The translations under genes were made by a program, and so were the position numbers. 64,000 nt of DNA, taken from the NCBI GenBank assembly GCA_033239125.1, contig BSWB01000002.1, positions 47,093,001 through 47,157,000 on the forward strand. The letters are read 5' to 3'. The DNA is from Fagopyrum homotropicum. Its lineage: Eukaryota; Streptophyta; Magnoliopsida; Caryophyllales; Polygonaceae. Shown in pieces: positions 43,761 through 55,084 of the stretch (position 1 is its first letter; each line of letters begins with the position of its first letter). A model generated the notes under the pieces. The model saw nothing but the letters and a program-made list of their open reading frames with translations. It was not told the origin of the DNA and did not search any database.

Positions 43761-44169
43761 TTAAATATTTTTTAAAATTAGTTGGAAATTTTTTAGAAAG
43801 CGCGAGATTTGTTGGGAATTAATTTTTTTTCATTAAACCAGTGTTAAAAAGCACCGATCAATCCTGTTAAAGATAAGATATTCCGTACGTATAAATATCT
43901 TCTACTTGACCTAAAAATTAGATCTAGTGAGTCCTTGTTCTTCACCGATCAACCTTGTTATCCATGGATTACTTCCGTCTCCAAAGTTGATCCCGATTCC
44001 ATGCAAGTTCACCCCTAGCCTATCTCCAGTGAGTCCTTCCGTCTCTCAGGTCAATCCCGATTCCACGCTAGTTCACCCCTCGACGACGCCAATTCCACGC
44101 CAGGTCGAATGCGGTTCCGGCGATTTCAGGTTTCCATCACCAACGATTTCAGGTTGACCTTATTTTTTG

Positions 44170-45330
44170 TTGGATTTTTCCGTTTGGTACCCCTGAGTTT
44201 TTTGGCTTTTCGGGATGGTGCCCAAAGTTTTTTACGTTTCCGTTCGGTACCCTTGAGTTTTTGGCTTTTCCGGATGGTTCCCAAAGTTCTTCACGTTTCC
44301 GCTTGGTATCCCTGAGGTTTCGGTTTTTCCGCTCTGTACCCTTATTTCTTTTTTTTTGTCTAAAATAACGTTTCTTTTATCAAATTTATAAAAAAAATAT
44401 ATAATAACAATTCTATATTATAAATTTCGATGACAAGTATATTTTATTTTATTTTATGGGAGACAAGTATATTTTAGTTAACCAAATTTAATTAAATATT
44501 AATAAATTACGATATTTCTTAAAATATAAGATTCTTACATATTATTTTATAATTTTTAATATATTTATTACTATTTGATACTTTATCATATTTTGCATCA
44601 AAACATGAGAAATTTATTATGTTTTAAAATTGAACATAATTTATATCTATATGATATTTCGTTGTTGGTATACTCCGTGGATTTATTTGTGATTTTATTA
44701 TATAATATTGGATGGTTCATATCCTTAATTATTATTATTATATACAAGAAATTATGATTCGATGTGAGAGTGTATATTTTGGGAAAAATCTTCTAAAATC
44801 ATAGGTTATTCATTTTTTATGAAAAATCGAATGTCCGTTTTTAATATTCTACGTTATACATTTATCAATGATTTATTTCATATATTATGATAAATAAAAT
44901 ATATTGGATAAAATATTTTTTTATAGAAAAACTTGAAAATACAAATTTTCTTTATAAAAATTATTTTATATAAAACATTTTTTTTAATGTTTTGATGTAA
45001 AATATGATAAAGTATCAAATAATAATAAATATATTAAAATCATAAAATAATATATAAAAATCTTATATTTTAAGAAATATCATAATTTATTAATAGTTGA
45101 TTAAATTTGTTTAATTAAAATATACTTGTCTTCAAAATTTATAATATATGAATTGTTATTATATTTTTTCCTTTTTTGTATAAATTTAATTAAAAAAATG
45201 TTATTTTAGACAAAAAAAATTTTAGAAACCATCCGAAAAAGCAAAAAACTCGGATACTAAACGAAAACGTAAAAAACTTTAAACACCCCCGAAAAAGCAA
45301 ACAACTTAGGTGTACCAAGCGATTTTTTTT
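44170..45330. mobile_element. fold-back element with long inverted repeats, nested in the CACTA element
   Basis: Left arm about 44180-44600 and right arm about 44985-45325 are inverted copies: GTCTAAAATAACG and GATACTTTATCATATTTTGC on the left return as complements on the right. The outer part of each arm is built from repeats of about 43 bases (TTTGGTACCC, TTTTGGCTTTTC, CCCAAAGTTTTT), about four copies left and two to three right. Long arms with internal tandem repeats and no ORF suggest a MULE-like or Foldback MITE. The outer ends and target duplication are unresolved in A/T runs. Confidence 0.7.
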
Positions 45331-45339
45331 TTATTCTTT

Positions 45340-46010
45340 TCCTCTAAATTCCTTTTGCCCTAATTGTTTCCCTCTCCCTCACCCCACCTGCTTTCTTTCC
45401 TTTTCCCGTGTATCCCTTTCCGTCTCCTTCTCTCGACTACATCCATTCCGCCGTCAAGGAAGGCCTCCAATAACCCGGCCACCACGTAGCAACCCCGAGC
45501 CCTAACGGTCCTTTGCGAACAGCGACCCCGAGCTCTAATCCTCCCTTGCGAAACGCCATCCCGAGCTCTAACCCTCCTCGCCTGCGAACAATCACTGCGT
45601 CCTAGCCGCCTCGTCGCCACCAGTCAGCCGGACTCCTCCTACTCCTTGCCGTGGTGTTCCTCCTCAGTCCGTCCTCTGTCGTTCCTCCTTAGTCCGTCAT
45701 CTATCGTCTTCTCATTCCCTCTTCGGTTTCACCAAGAGTCGAACCGCAGCCACGTCGCCGCTGCAACCAGGACGTCGGCGCAACCAGGCGACCTCGCTCG
45801 AGCTCTTCCGACTCGCAGACTTGCCGAGTTGTGTAAGCAAGTTCAGTGCTCAACTAGCGGGGGTTCTTGTTGATCGAATGCTGACGAGCCTCCAGGGTCG
45901 GATCTCACCCGGAAACACCAGCCACCTCCTTGTGAATCTCCACCTCCTTGCTTGTGAATCTCGGTTCGGATCTAGGGTGAGTTTTTTCACATTGGACTAA
46001 CCTAGAATTT
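45340..46010 (+). other. GC-rich block inside the CACTA element, possibly a captured 5' exon
   Basis: Composition differs sharply from the AT-rich surroundings. It has a CT-rich stretch, three imperfect 34-base units built on CCGAGCTCTAACCCTCC (45490-45590), and ends in TCTAGGGTGAGTTTT, a plausible exon end and splice donor near 45976. It looks like a plant promoter-proximal/first-exon region. No protein similarity recognised, and continuity with the boron-transporter exons downstream is not shown. Confidence 0.4.
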
Positions 46011-46407
46011 CCGACTGAAGATTTTTACGTTAGGATTGAATTGTGTACATATATGTGTAATTATATGATGATTTGGTGTTGTGAGTGATTATTGAATGTT
46101 GATTTGTAATCGAAGTTGATATATATATGGAATTGGGGGTTTTGCTTATTGAGAAGTGGGTTAGTGTTAATTGGAATGTATTTGTATGATTTGGTAATTA
46201 ATGTGTGAGCAATTGTTGCTTTTGTTGAATTTCAAAACGAATGACAGAATTAGCGGTTAATCATGGATTTTAGTACGTTTATGGATTTGAGTTGGTTTTG
46301 GAAATGTTGGATGTCTATGCATAATAGTCAAGGTGCTCCAGTTCATGTCTAAATCTTGTAATGTTGCCACTGGATGTACTAAGCTTGTAACCATGTTTTA
46401 CATTCAG

Positions 46408-47270
46408 GAAATGATGAATGTGCCTCCACTGTACATAGTTGGAGCGATTATCCCTGCCACAATGATTGCAGTTCTCTACTACTTTGATCATCTCAACTTG
46501 CTCTGCAAAAGGAGCTCAACCTTATAAAGGTCATCATCTTATCACTATGATCTTTTCCTCTTAAGCTTCCTGGTAGGCAATTTAGTTAGATTTATCTAGT
46601 TCCTTTTCACTTGGATTCAAGAGCATTTGCCTTTGAAATGTTTGATCTAAGCGATCAATTTGTTGACATTTGCAACAAGTTATATTATGTTGACTGATTG
46701 GCATCCCCCCCTCTAAATTTCAATGGTGTCATTCCTCAATCTCCTATGCAGACAAAAAGCTTAGCAACTCTAAAGTAACAGGTATTGAGGATATCTATCC
46801 ACCATTTTTTCATTAGCTTACTATGCTTAAAATAGAGTTTTCTTTGATAGTTTGTGGCATCTAAAGCAAAACCATCATTTTGATTTTGACATGAATGGCT
46901 TTTGTGAAGAGCTTTTTTTTCTTCTTCTTGCAACCGGATGAAATGCTCTTTACGTGTCATTATAAATGGTATATACCGCATATTAATGACCATGACCTTT
47001 TTGAAAAAAGCTTTTGAGGAACAAGCTTGTAGCAACAGCACATAATAGTATAAGAAATAAATGCAAGCTTGGGGCAGTTGTATAGGAGCATGAAAGAGGC
47101 GTATGCTTACATGCAAACTCCACTTGCCTACCAGATGTTATCTTCACTAGTAAATTAAGCTGAATAAAACTTTTAACAATCTTCTTGAACATTATTGCCT
47201 TAAATACCTATTCTCAAACATCAAGATTTGAACAGGGATTGAAGGAGGACAAGATCAAGTTCATGAGAAG
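46408..47270 (+). pseudogene. captured boron transporter (BOR) gene fragment, four exons with introns
   Basis: Four pieces in the right order and strand match the plant BOR anion-transporter family. Exon 1, 46408-46572: EMMN then VPPLYIVGAIIPATMIAVLY and FDH, later SSSYHYDLFLLSFL. Exon 2, 46680-46781: LIGIPPS, then NGVIPQSPMQTKSLATLK. Exon 3, 47011 to about 47134: LLRNKLVATAHNSIRN, then in a shifted frame SMKEAYAYMQTPLAYQ. Exon 4, about 47236-47270: GLKEDKIKFMR. AG and GT bases flank most pieces, so introns were kept and capture was from DNA, not mRNA. Stops and frameshifts (near 46500, 46695, 46712, 46776, 47077) rule out a working transporter. The full gene is much longer; only a middle part is here. 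Confidence 0.85.
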
Positions 47271-48499
47271 GTATGTGTATAATTGTATTTACTTCTTTAA
47301 ATATTTATAATTATTAACTTGTCAAAATCGATTTATTATTAGTGAAGTTCACTATACTTATGGCTTGCATTAGTTATATTCACTTTTCTTGTGTTGTCAT
47401 GTATATATGACATGTTTTTCACTAAATCATTTACCCTTAATTGATAGTGGTTTTCGGAGTCAGCTAAGTCGGTGTCGTATTCACAAAAGCAAAGCAATGA
47501 GGTTTGAGATCAGTGGGGTAGTTATGTACAACATTTCATACGTGTACACTAGTTGCATTGGTTTCATTAAGATGAAAGAACATATATTGAAGTAAATAAC
47601 TAGGTATGAGATGTTAAATACTTATGGATTTTTAGTGATTAGTATTTTGAGATATCGAAATGATTATTGTTGTCAATTGACATGGTTATATTAAATTGAT
47701 CGATCATCATGGTGTTGTTGATGATTGTCTTTGAGTATTATTTGTTGGTTAGCATGTCAGTTTAGCTTGTTCATTGTGTTGGATTACTACAGGTGTGCGG
47801 TATATATTTGCAACAACATAGCATAATCAAAAAAGAATATATAGTTTCGGTTGTAGATGAAACCATAATAAACACATTTATCACGATCAAATTCACATTT
47901 AACGCGCTACTAATTTACCACGGTTCAGTATTATTACCAGGATTCAACATTATTACCATGGTTTTATAGCACCATATTAAATGCATTAAACACATTTCGA
48001 AGAGAACCGTGGTAAACACGAGTAACACGGTTCGAGGAGAACCGTGGTAAACACGATTAACACGGTTCGAGGAGAACCTTGGTAAACACGATTAACACGG
48101 TTCGAAGAGAACCGGTAAACACGATTGACACGACACTTTTAACACAGTTGGGATGGAACCGTGGTAAAACTGCATGTGGTAAACATGTTTACCACGGTCC
48201 ATCTTAAGGGTGTTAAACATGTTTAACACATTTCGGCGTGAACCGTTGTAAACACATTTAACACGGTTCACGCCGAACCGTGGTAAAACTGCCAGTGGTA
48301 AACACGTTTACCACGATTCACGTTGAACCGTGTTAAACACGTTTACCACGGTTAAAACATGAACCGTGGTAAACGCGTTTAACACGGTTCTGGCCCAACC
48401 GTGTTAAACACATTTACTACGGGGCAGTTTTAGAACGGTTCATAATCGTGTTAAATAATGCACACGGAACCGTGTTAAATGTGCATTTCTGTACTAGTG
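47271..48499. other. right part of the CACTA element with subterminal repeats
   Basis: 47271-47860 is AT-rich with no gene supported. From about 47870 to 48480 there are about 20 copies of the ACACGGTT/AACCGTGGTAAA word, denser than on the left, then the right terminus. Confidence 0.8.
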
Positions 48500-48689
48500 A
48501 TATCATAGCTCATAAACTCAACAACCATATACTCCGATTCTCAAACCACTCAAGCCTCACAAGATCAAACCATATACTCGAATCCTTATAACAACCTCAC
48601 TAGACCGTAATACCACCTCAAGCTTAGAATCAACATCAATCCATCAAACAATATCAAATCCTCAAAACTCACCTAAGTTTCAAAGTCAC
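48500..48689 (-). repeat. Tekay-like 5' LTR, second segment
   Basis: Resumes after the CACTA target duplication (ATA) and is cut at 48689 by the CRM-like element, whose target duplication is GTCAC (48685-48689). Confidence 0.75.
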
Positions 48690-48947
48690 TGATGCGCCCT
48701 TGACCCCTATGTCCCAATATGAAGAAGATGAGGCACTCCGGGTTCGCTCCGATGGACCGCTCACCCGTTCACGTGCTAAGGCAATCGCCCAAGCTACCGG
48801 CTCCATCATTAGCCGGACCGTTGCTTGTCGCGGACCCATTGGTTGCAAAGCGTGCCTCTACGCCACTATGACATGAAGCTTGTCAAGCCGGCACCGTTCC
48901 GGTGCATTTTCCGCATTTTCCGAATTTTCCGTAATTTAGCGTTTTGT
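48690..48947 (+). repeat. truncated outer LTR of the CRM-like array
   Basis: Matches the first about 258 bases of the complete LTRs (TGATGCGCCCTTGACC to TTTAGCGTTTTGTA), then jumps into pol. The break lies where LTR and pol share TTTTG. Confidence 0.88.
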
Positions 48948-49391
48948 AGTTGTCTACGGCATTAATCCACATACCCCGATAGACTTCACTCGGCGTCCAC
49001 TCAAAGATGGAGAACACATCACCGGAGCAAGTCGTGTGGCTCACATCATTGAGCATCATGAGCGGACTAGGACACAACTCCAACGGCGTGCCGATCAACT
49101 TGCCTCACAACGCAACAAAGGGCGCCGTCCACTCTCATTCGAGCCCGGTGATCTTGTTTGGCTCCACTTAAGGAAGTAGCATTTTCCATCTTGCCGCAAA
49201 GGCAAGCTCTCGGACCGCGGTGATGGACCATTCCGCATCTTATCCCGCCATGGCCCGAATGCATACAAGTTGGGGCTTCCGGACAACTATGGCGTGCACC
49301 CGACGTTCAATGTCAAGGATCTTGCACCATACATTGAGCCCCTATTTGACGACAGTGAAATGGAGACGTTTCACATCCAAGATGGGGGGAC
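48948..49391 (+). pseudogene. duplicated 3' end of CRM-like pol (integrase C-terminus)
   Basis: Matches 55728-56171: GTTGTCTACGGC, then LNPHTPMDFTRRPLKDGEH-like text, ending DLAPYIEPLFDD. It reads through the end of pol into the adjoining LTR as far as 49578 (LIPMSQHEKDEALRV, CKPCLYATMT), whereas the main copy has a stop there. Other changes break it internally. Confidence 0.82.
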
Positions 49392-50224
49392 TGATGCGCC
49401 CTTGATCCCTATGTCCCAACATGAGAAAGACGAGGCACTCCGGGTTTGCTCCGATAGACCGCTCACCTGTTCACGTGCTAAGGCAATCGCCCAAGCAACC
49501 GGCTCCATCATTAGCCGGACCGTTACTTGTCACGGACCCATTGGTTGTAAACCGTGCCTCTACGCCACTATGACATGAAGCTTGTCAAGCCGGCACCGTT
49601 CCGGCGCATTTTCCGCATTTTCCGTAATTTAGCGTTTTGTAATAATAAGTCTTTTTATTTTCGGAATATTAATTTCCGGGACTTTATTTTCGGGTATTAA
49701 TTTTCCGAATTTAATATTAGACTTTTGATTTCGGAATTTAATTCGGAAACTTAATTCCGAACTTAAATTCTCAACCTTTCATATTTTTAGGTGTTTCATT
49801 TTCGGAACTTAAATTCCGACTTTATTTACGTCATTTAATTTCCGACCCTTTGTATGGCCTTCATCAACTATATAAGGAGATGCTTGGCTCATTTGTAAAG
49901 CATGTTCAATTTGATTAAGTATTGAGAAGTATTTTCCTCCTACTTACTTGAGCATCAATCCCTCTTCCAATTCTCTCAAAGTTCTTCTTTTGGATCTTCG
50001 ATCCAAACTCAACCATATTCGAGGGTTCTTCAAGAACCAACTCAACCGACCCACTTCAAGGCTTGATCGATCAATCTAGATCGACTCATCCATTCAACTT
50101 CCGCCTCCATCTCTAAGCTTCCGCAACCCATCTTCCATCGCATTCGCACTTCGACTAAGGAGTAGTTGAGCTTCAGCTTGATCTAGATCCGGAATCTTTC
50201 ATTGACGTGTCCAAGGACGCATTA
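49392..50224 (+). repeat. 5' LTR of the CRM-like element
   Basis: 833 bp. TATA box TATATAA at 49869-49875. Between 49656 and 49850 it carries a series of CGGAA/TTCCG words around AATTTAA. The terminal TA (instead of CA) is a mutation relative to the 3' LTR. Confidence 0.92.
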
Positions 50225-50227
50225 AAT

Positions 50228-50239
50228 TGGCATCAGAGC
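50228..50239 (+). other. primer-binding site (iMet type, one mismatch)
   Basis: TGGCATCAGAGC against TGGTATCAGAGC, three bases after the LTR. Confidence 0.88.
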
Positions 50240-50977
50240 AAAGGGATCTAAGCTAAGTTATCTTTACTCTTGTTTTTGTGCGTTATCATCATTCATCCTT
50301 TCGCCTTTTGTTCATCATCATCTTCATCTCGTTCTTCGCATCTTCATCCACGTTCTTGAAAAAAAAAAATTTTCTCGATCCATTTTGCAAAGCAAATTTA
50401 GGAGATTTTTGGTTTGCCATCAAACCATTAATCAAAAAACGTTTTTCCTCACCCAATCCGACATTTTTGTTAATCAATTTCACCATTTTCTTGGGATTTT
50501 TTGTTGACAAAATCGGATATCACGTCTTTTGATATTCCAAAAACCAAAATAAAGCAAAAACTCTTCAAAAAACGGATTTGTTTCAAAAGAAAAAGTGGAT
50601 TCATCTCTTGCATTCCAAAGGTTGCATTCAAACGTTTCAAAAAGAAATAATTCCACAAAAACAAAAGTAAAAGACGTCCGGCAAACCGGTCCACCCGAAA
50701 AATCGGATTTTTGAAAAAGGTCAAAGACCAAAGCAAGTAAAACTTGCCGATAAACAGTCCGTTCATTTCCTATCTCTCCATTTTCTTACAAGTTGCAAAT
50801 TTTCTCTTGATTTTGTGTGCATTTTGGTTCAAATTTGTTGGATTTGCCTTCCTTGCCAAACCGCCACACGGCCTTCCCAAAGGTAGAACCTTAACGCACT
50901 TGAACTTGGGTAACGTTGACTTAACTTGTCACCATGCTCATTTGATTGCTTGCAAATTTGTGTCTAATTTTGGATTT
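50240..50977 (+). other. leader of the CRM-like element
   Basis: Non-coding, with homopolymer-rich stretches. An open frame from 50744 runs into gag but its first 78 codons are hydrophobic leader-like text with no gag similarity, so I start gag at 50978. Confidence 0.6.
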
Positions 50978-52897
50978 ATGACTAACGTCGAAATGGAAAA
51001 TTCTCAGGACTCTCGTGAAAGGCAAGAGCTCACTACTTTGACCGAAGACAATGCCTCACTTCGGCAAGAAATTGAAGCTTTGAAGGCCCAAATGCTTACC
51101 CTTACGACCGCCCCACCGAATCCAAATGGAACCTTGGTCGATGCTTCCACATCCGATGGACGTCGCAAAGGCAAAGGTATATTGGGAGCCGAACCATCTA
51201 ACGGTCGACGGCTTGCCTCCGTCATTGAAAATCAAAGGCCCTTACAAGATGACGGTCATGAGTCCCACAATGAAGGTGACATGCACCTTGACCCTTCTTT
51301 GAATGATTTTCTATATGTTGACATGGAGAATCGGCACAAGCGTTATGAGCACAACCGACGTAAGTATGGCAATTCCCCTCCTCCATCTAGTGCCCAACGC
51401 ACCAACCGTCCCTCCCGGGTTGTTGACCGGTACAATCCTCAAACAAATGATCGCTCTCAACGTCCCGAGAATGATCGGTCCGGCCAACGCCGCCAACGGC
51501 ATAGCTGGCAACCGATGTATCATGATTATGACGAGTATGACGAGAGAGATGACTTTGACGAGTTCTCCGACGATGAGTCGGACTTGGAGCGGGTGGCACA
51601 TGTCCGTCCATGGCACCCACCCATCCGAGAGCCTTTTCAGAACCAAGATCGAGATGAAGAATGGTTGCCTCCTCCTAACCCACCAAGGCTGGCACAACCT
51701 AATCATGGGCGCCAACGGTATAACGATGGCCACCGGCGAGCCCGTCACGAAGAGGCATACATGGCACCACCCCGAGCGGATCCCTACCGAGCTCGTAGGA
51801 AAGGTAAGGTTAAATTTCCGATATTTTATGGTGAATATGATCCTTGTGCTTTTCTTGATTGGGCACAGAATATGAAAAGAGCTCTAAAACATTGCCATTA
51901 TGAGGAATATGAGAAAATCGAAGCGGCGACCCTTTACTTTGAGGGTGATGCAAAATCTTGGTGGAACCGGTACGAGACCAACCGTGAGAACCAAGGATGG
52001 GTACCGGTTTCGACATTTGATCAATTGATTTATGTCATGACTAAGAAGTACGTGCCCGACGACTTCAAAAATGACATGCGGTTGCAAATTGCCGAATTCC
52101 CCTAAAAAGGAAGTCTCACTCCGGTGGCTTACTTAGCCAAGCTTGAGGATATGCATATGAAGGCCGGCATCTCGGCCTCCGCCTCCGCCCTTCGAACCAA
52201 ATTCATGAGCGGCCTTAATTCGTCAATCCGGCGCCCCCTCGAGATTGTCCCATACAAGGACTTGGGAGCCTTATGTCATGCCGCCATGAAACTTCACAAG
52301 CAACAACTCGAAACGCCTCGATATTCAAGGTATAATTCTTCATCTAGTCAATATGTTTATACCTCTAATCCCCGTTCTCGAGATGTTTCTAGTTCTCAAG
52401 ATTCCGGAGCCACTAAAGGATCCCCACGGATGAGTCAACCCACCCGGCAAGCGGCTACCGAGAAAACACCATATCCTGGCACCGTTGCTCTACCACAAAC
52501 GCCTCCGGGCCGACCCCGACAAGGATCTCAAACGGTGGCCCGCCCAAGAGAACCCGTGTGTTTCAAATGTAGCGGGTTTGGTCATGTCCAACGTGATTGC
52601 CCGAACACCAAGCGGGTGATGTTTGCCAACCCATCATATGACGATGGCGAAAAGGAATATAATGGTGATATCCTCTTGGAAGATGACCAAGATGTCGACC
52701 CCTACTATGGCATGGAGCCATGTGACGACCAACTTGCTTGCGGTCCGGCACAACCAGGTAAGTTTGCTCTTGTCTCTCGTCGCATTTTGGCTATAAAAGA
52801 GCATCTCCCTATTGACCAACGTGAGAGTCTCTTCCACTCTCGTTGCTTGGTCAATGACACTAGTCTCTCTTATCATCGATGGGGGTTCGTGTTGTAA
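50978..52897 (+). pseudogene. CRM-like gag with CCHC knuckle
   Basis: From MTNVEMENSQDSRERQEL: a short coiled-coil-like region (ELTTLTEDNASLRQEIEAL), a charged Arg/Asp-rich region, the retrotransposon gag domain (KGKVKFPIFYGEYDP, FLDWAQNMKRAL, EAATLYFEGDAKSWWNRY) and a zinc knuckle CFKCSGFGHVQRDC near 52558-52599. An in-frame stop at 52103-52105 splits it; the frame continues and ends at 52897 at the start of protease. Confidence 0.85.
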
Positions 52898-54372
52898 TAT
52901 TGTCAACAAAAAAGTGGTGAAACACTTTAAGTTGCCTACAACCCCCCACCCAACAACCTTACGGACTCCAATGGATTTCCGATAAGGCAAGTGACACCGT
53001 CACACAACAAGCGTGGGTGACATTTTCTATTGGCGCCTCTGTTGATAAGGTCCTTTGTGATGTTATCAAAATGGACGCCACCCATGTATTGTTGGGACAA
53101 CCATGGCAATTTGACCGTAAAACTTTTCATGATGGTTATCTCAACCGGTACATGTTTCAATATAGTGGAAAACGGATCACACTTTTGCCTATGACTCCAC
53201 AAGAAATTTTAGTTGACTATGCAGAACGAAAGAGGCAACAAGTTATCGATGACACAACTAAGGTGCCGGCAACATCGGACTCTCCTCGAACCTCTCCCGA
53301 TGTTGTGAATGCTCATACTTCCGGATCCCGTTCCTCCGGCCCTAAGGTTCATGCTACCGAAGCAAGAGGTAGTAAGAGTATTGTCCCTCCACATGCACCT
53401 CCCACTCCTACCATTCAAGGCCGATGTGAGCCACGAATCCTTTTGGCTCGACGGCATGATTTGACACCGGTCATGGAAGGTAAGTTTCCTTGTCTCTTAC
53501 TTGTCCCTTTTTGTTTATCCATTTCTCATGACCCGAGTAACGTGCCACACGAGGTGTCTTTGTTGTTGTCCGAATTTCAGGACATTTTGACCGACAAACT
53601 ACCACCCGACTTGTCACCAATCCGAGGAATTGAGCACCAAATCGACTTGGTGCCCGGCACGTCTTTTCCCAACCGTGCCGCATACCGTGCAAGTCCGGAA
53701 GAGACCAAGGAGCTACAACACCAAGTCCAAGAGCTCCTAGACCGGGGATATGTTTGTGAGTCTTTGTCTCCATGTGTCGTGCCGGTCATACTTGTGCCCA
53801 AGAAAGACGGATCTTGGTGGATGTGCGTAGACTGCCAAGCCATCAATCAAATAACCGTCAAGTACCGTCATCCGATCCCGCGCTTAGATGACATGTTGGA
53901 CGAGCTCCATGGCGCCACCATCTTTTCAAAGATTGACCTCCGAAGCGGGTACCATCAAATCCGCATGGCCGAAGGTGACGAATGGAAAACGGCTTTCAAG
54001 ACAAAGCACGGCCTCTACGAGTGGCTTGTCATGCCATTTGGACTCTCCAACGCACCATCCACCTTCATGCGCCTCATGAATCACGTCTTGCGCAAGTTTT
54101 TGGGTATTTTCGTAGTTGTCTATTTTGATGATATATTAGTTTTTAGCAAGTCTTTGGATGCACACGTCGGGCACCTTCGCCAAGTGCTCGAGTGCCTTAG
54201 ACTAGAGCAATTAAATCTCAATTTGGAGAAATGTGTCTTTTGCTCGTATACCACAATTTTTTTTGGCTATGTCGTGTCTAAGGACGGAGAGTGGACGAAT
54301 CAAAAGTTCGCGCCATTCGGGAGTGGCCTACTCCTGCTACGGCCACCATGGTTCGAGCCTTTCTCGGCTTAG
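52850..54372 (+). pseudogene. CRM-like protease and reverse transcriptase
   Basis: Protease begins near 52867 with LIIDGGSCCNIVN, where the catalytic motif is Asp-Gly-Gly instead of Asp-Ser-Gly, and is out of frame with gag. Further breaks lie at 52910-53016. The frame 53017-54372 is open and carries the linker and RT: HQIDLVPGTSFPNRAAYR, VPVILVPKKDGSWWMC, KIDLRSGYHQIRM, LVMPFGLSNAPSTF and the catalytic YFDD (VVVYFDDILVFS, near 54118). It ends at a frameshift near 54290. Confidence 0.87.
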
Positions 54373-55084
54373 CGGGCTTCTATCGACGCTTTGTCAAGGA
54401 CTTTAGCTCGATAGCGGCACTGTTACATGAGCTTACTAATAAAGGTGTCACATTTGAGTGGCGTGACACCCATGCTCGAGCATTTGAGTCGCTCAAAGAC
54501 CGTCTTTGTAATGCGCCACTACTCCAACTCCCCAACTTTTGGAAAACCTTCGAGGTGGAGTGTGACGCATCTAATGTGGGCATTGGGGGGGGTTCTCCAA
54601 CAAGAGAATCGGCCCATTGCCTACTTTAGCGAAAAACTTTCCGGTCCCTCACTCAACTATCCAACCTACGACAAGGAACTATATGTTTTAGTTCGTTGTC
54701 TTAAAACATGCATGGTAACATTACTTGTGGACGAAGGAGTTCGTGATTCATTCGGATTATGCGGCTCTTTCGTATCTCAAGGGTCAAACTACTTTGAGTC
54801 GGCGCCATGCTAGTTGGGTAGAATTTCTTGAGACCTTTCCTTATGTCATTCGACATAAGAAAGGTAAAGAAAATGTGGTAGCCAACGCACTTTCTCGACG
54901 ATATATCCTTCTTTTGCATATGGCGCCATGCTACTTTGAGTCGGCGCCACGGATCTTGACTTCAAGGATATATTCGCTCAATGTCTTGACCTCCGAGAGC
55001 ATGAGTCTTTCTTTATTAACGATGGCTACTTATTCCGTGCGGGCAAATTTTGTATCCCGCGCTCGAGTATTCGTCATTTGTTGA
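54291..55084 (+). pseudogene. CRM-like RT thumb and RNase H, frameshifted
   Basis: VRAFLGLAGFYRRFVKDFSS, then FEVECDASNVGIGG; a frameshift at a G run near 54590, NRPIAYFSEKLSGPSLNY, TYDKELYVLVRC, a further shift near 54725 (missing bases in HYLWPKEF-like text), FVIHSDYAALSYLKGQ, ENVVANALSRRY. Near 54905-54960 a short sequence from 54789 is copied in (see findings). Confidence 0.85.

Larger units (their letters stand above)
43383..48499. mobile_element. non-autonomous CACTA transposon carrying a host gene fragment
   Basis: 5117 bp. Left terminus CACTAGTACAAAAAAGCACA, right terminus complement CACTAGTACAGAAATGCACA, flanked by the 3-bp duplication ATA (43380-43382, 48500-48502). Subterminal regions (43410-43760, 47870-48480) hold many copies of an ACACGGTT/AACCGTG(G/T)TAAA repeat in both orientations, as transposase-binding arrays in CACTA elements do. 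No transposase is recognisable. Internally it has a fold-back insertion (about 44170-45330), a GC-rich block (45340-46010) and boron-transporter exons (46408-47270). Confidence 0.93.

Noticed and set aside
43927..44157. Pro/Ser-rich ORF near the left end of the CACTA element
   Set aside because: Low complexity, repeats of a GATTCCA(T/C)GC word, no similarity; probably non-coding.
46736..47192. Minus-strand ORFs of 126 and 69 codons
   Set aside because: They are antisense to the captured BOR exons and introns, which have clear family similarity on the plus strand.
46408..47270. A working host boron transporter gene
   Set aside because: Only a middle part is present, with several stops and frameshifts, and it lies wholly inside CACTA termini with a target duplication.
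47870..48480. CRISPR-like array of spaced repeats
   Set aside because: Repeats are in both orientations, imperfect, with no spacers, in a plant genome, next to a CACTA terminus: subterminal transposase-binding repeats.
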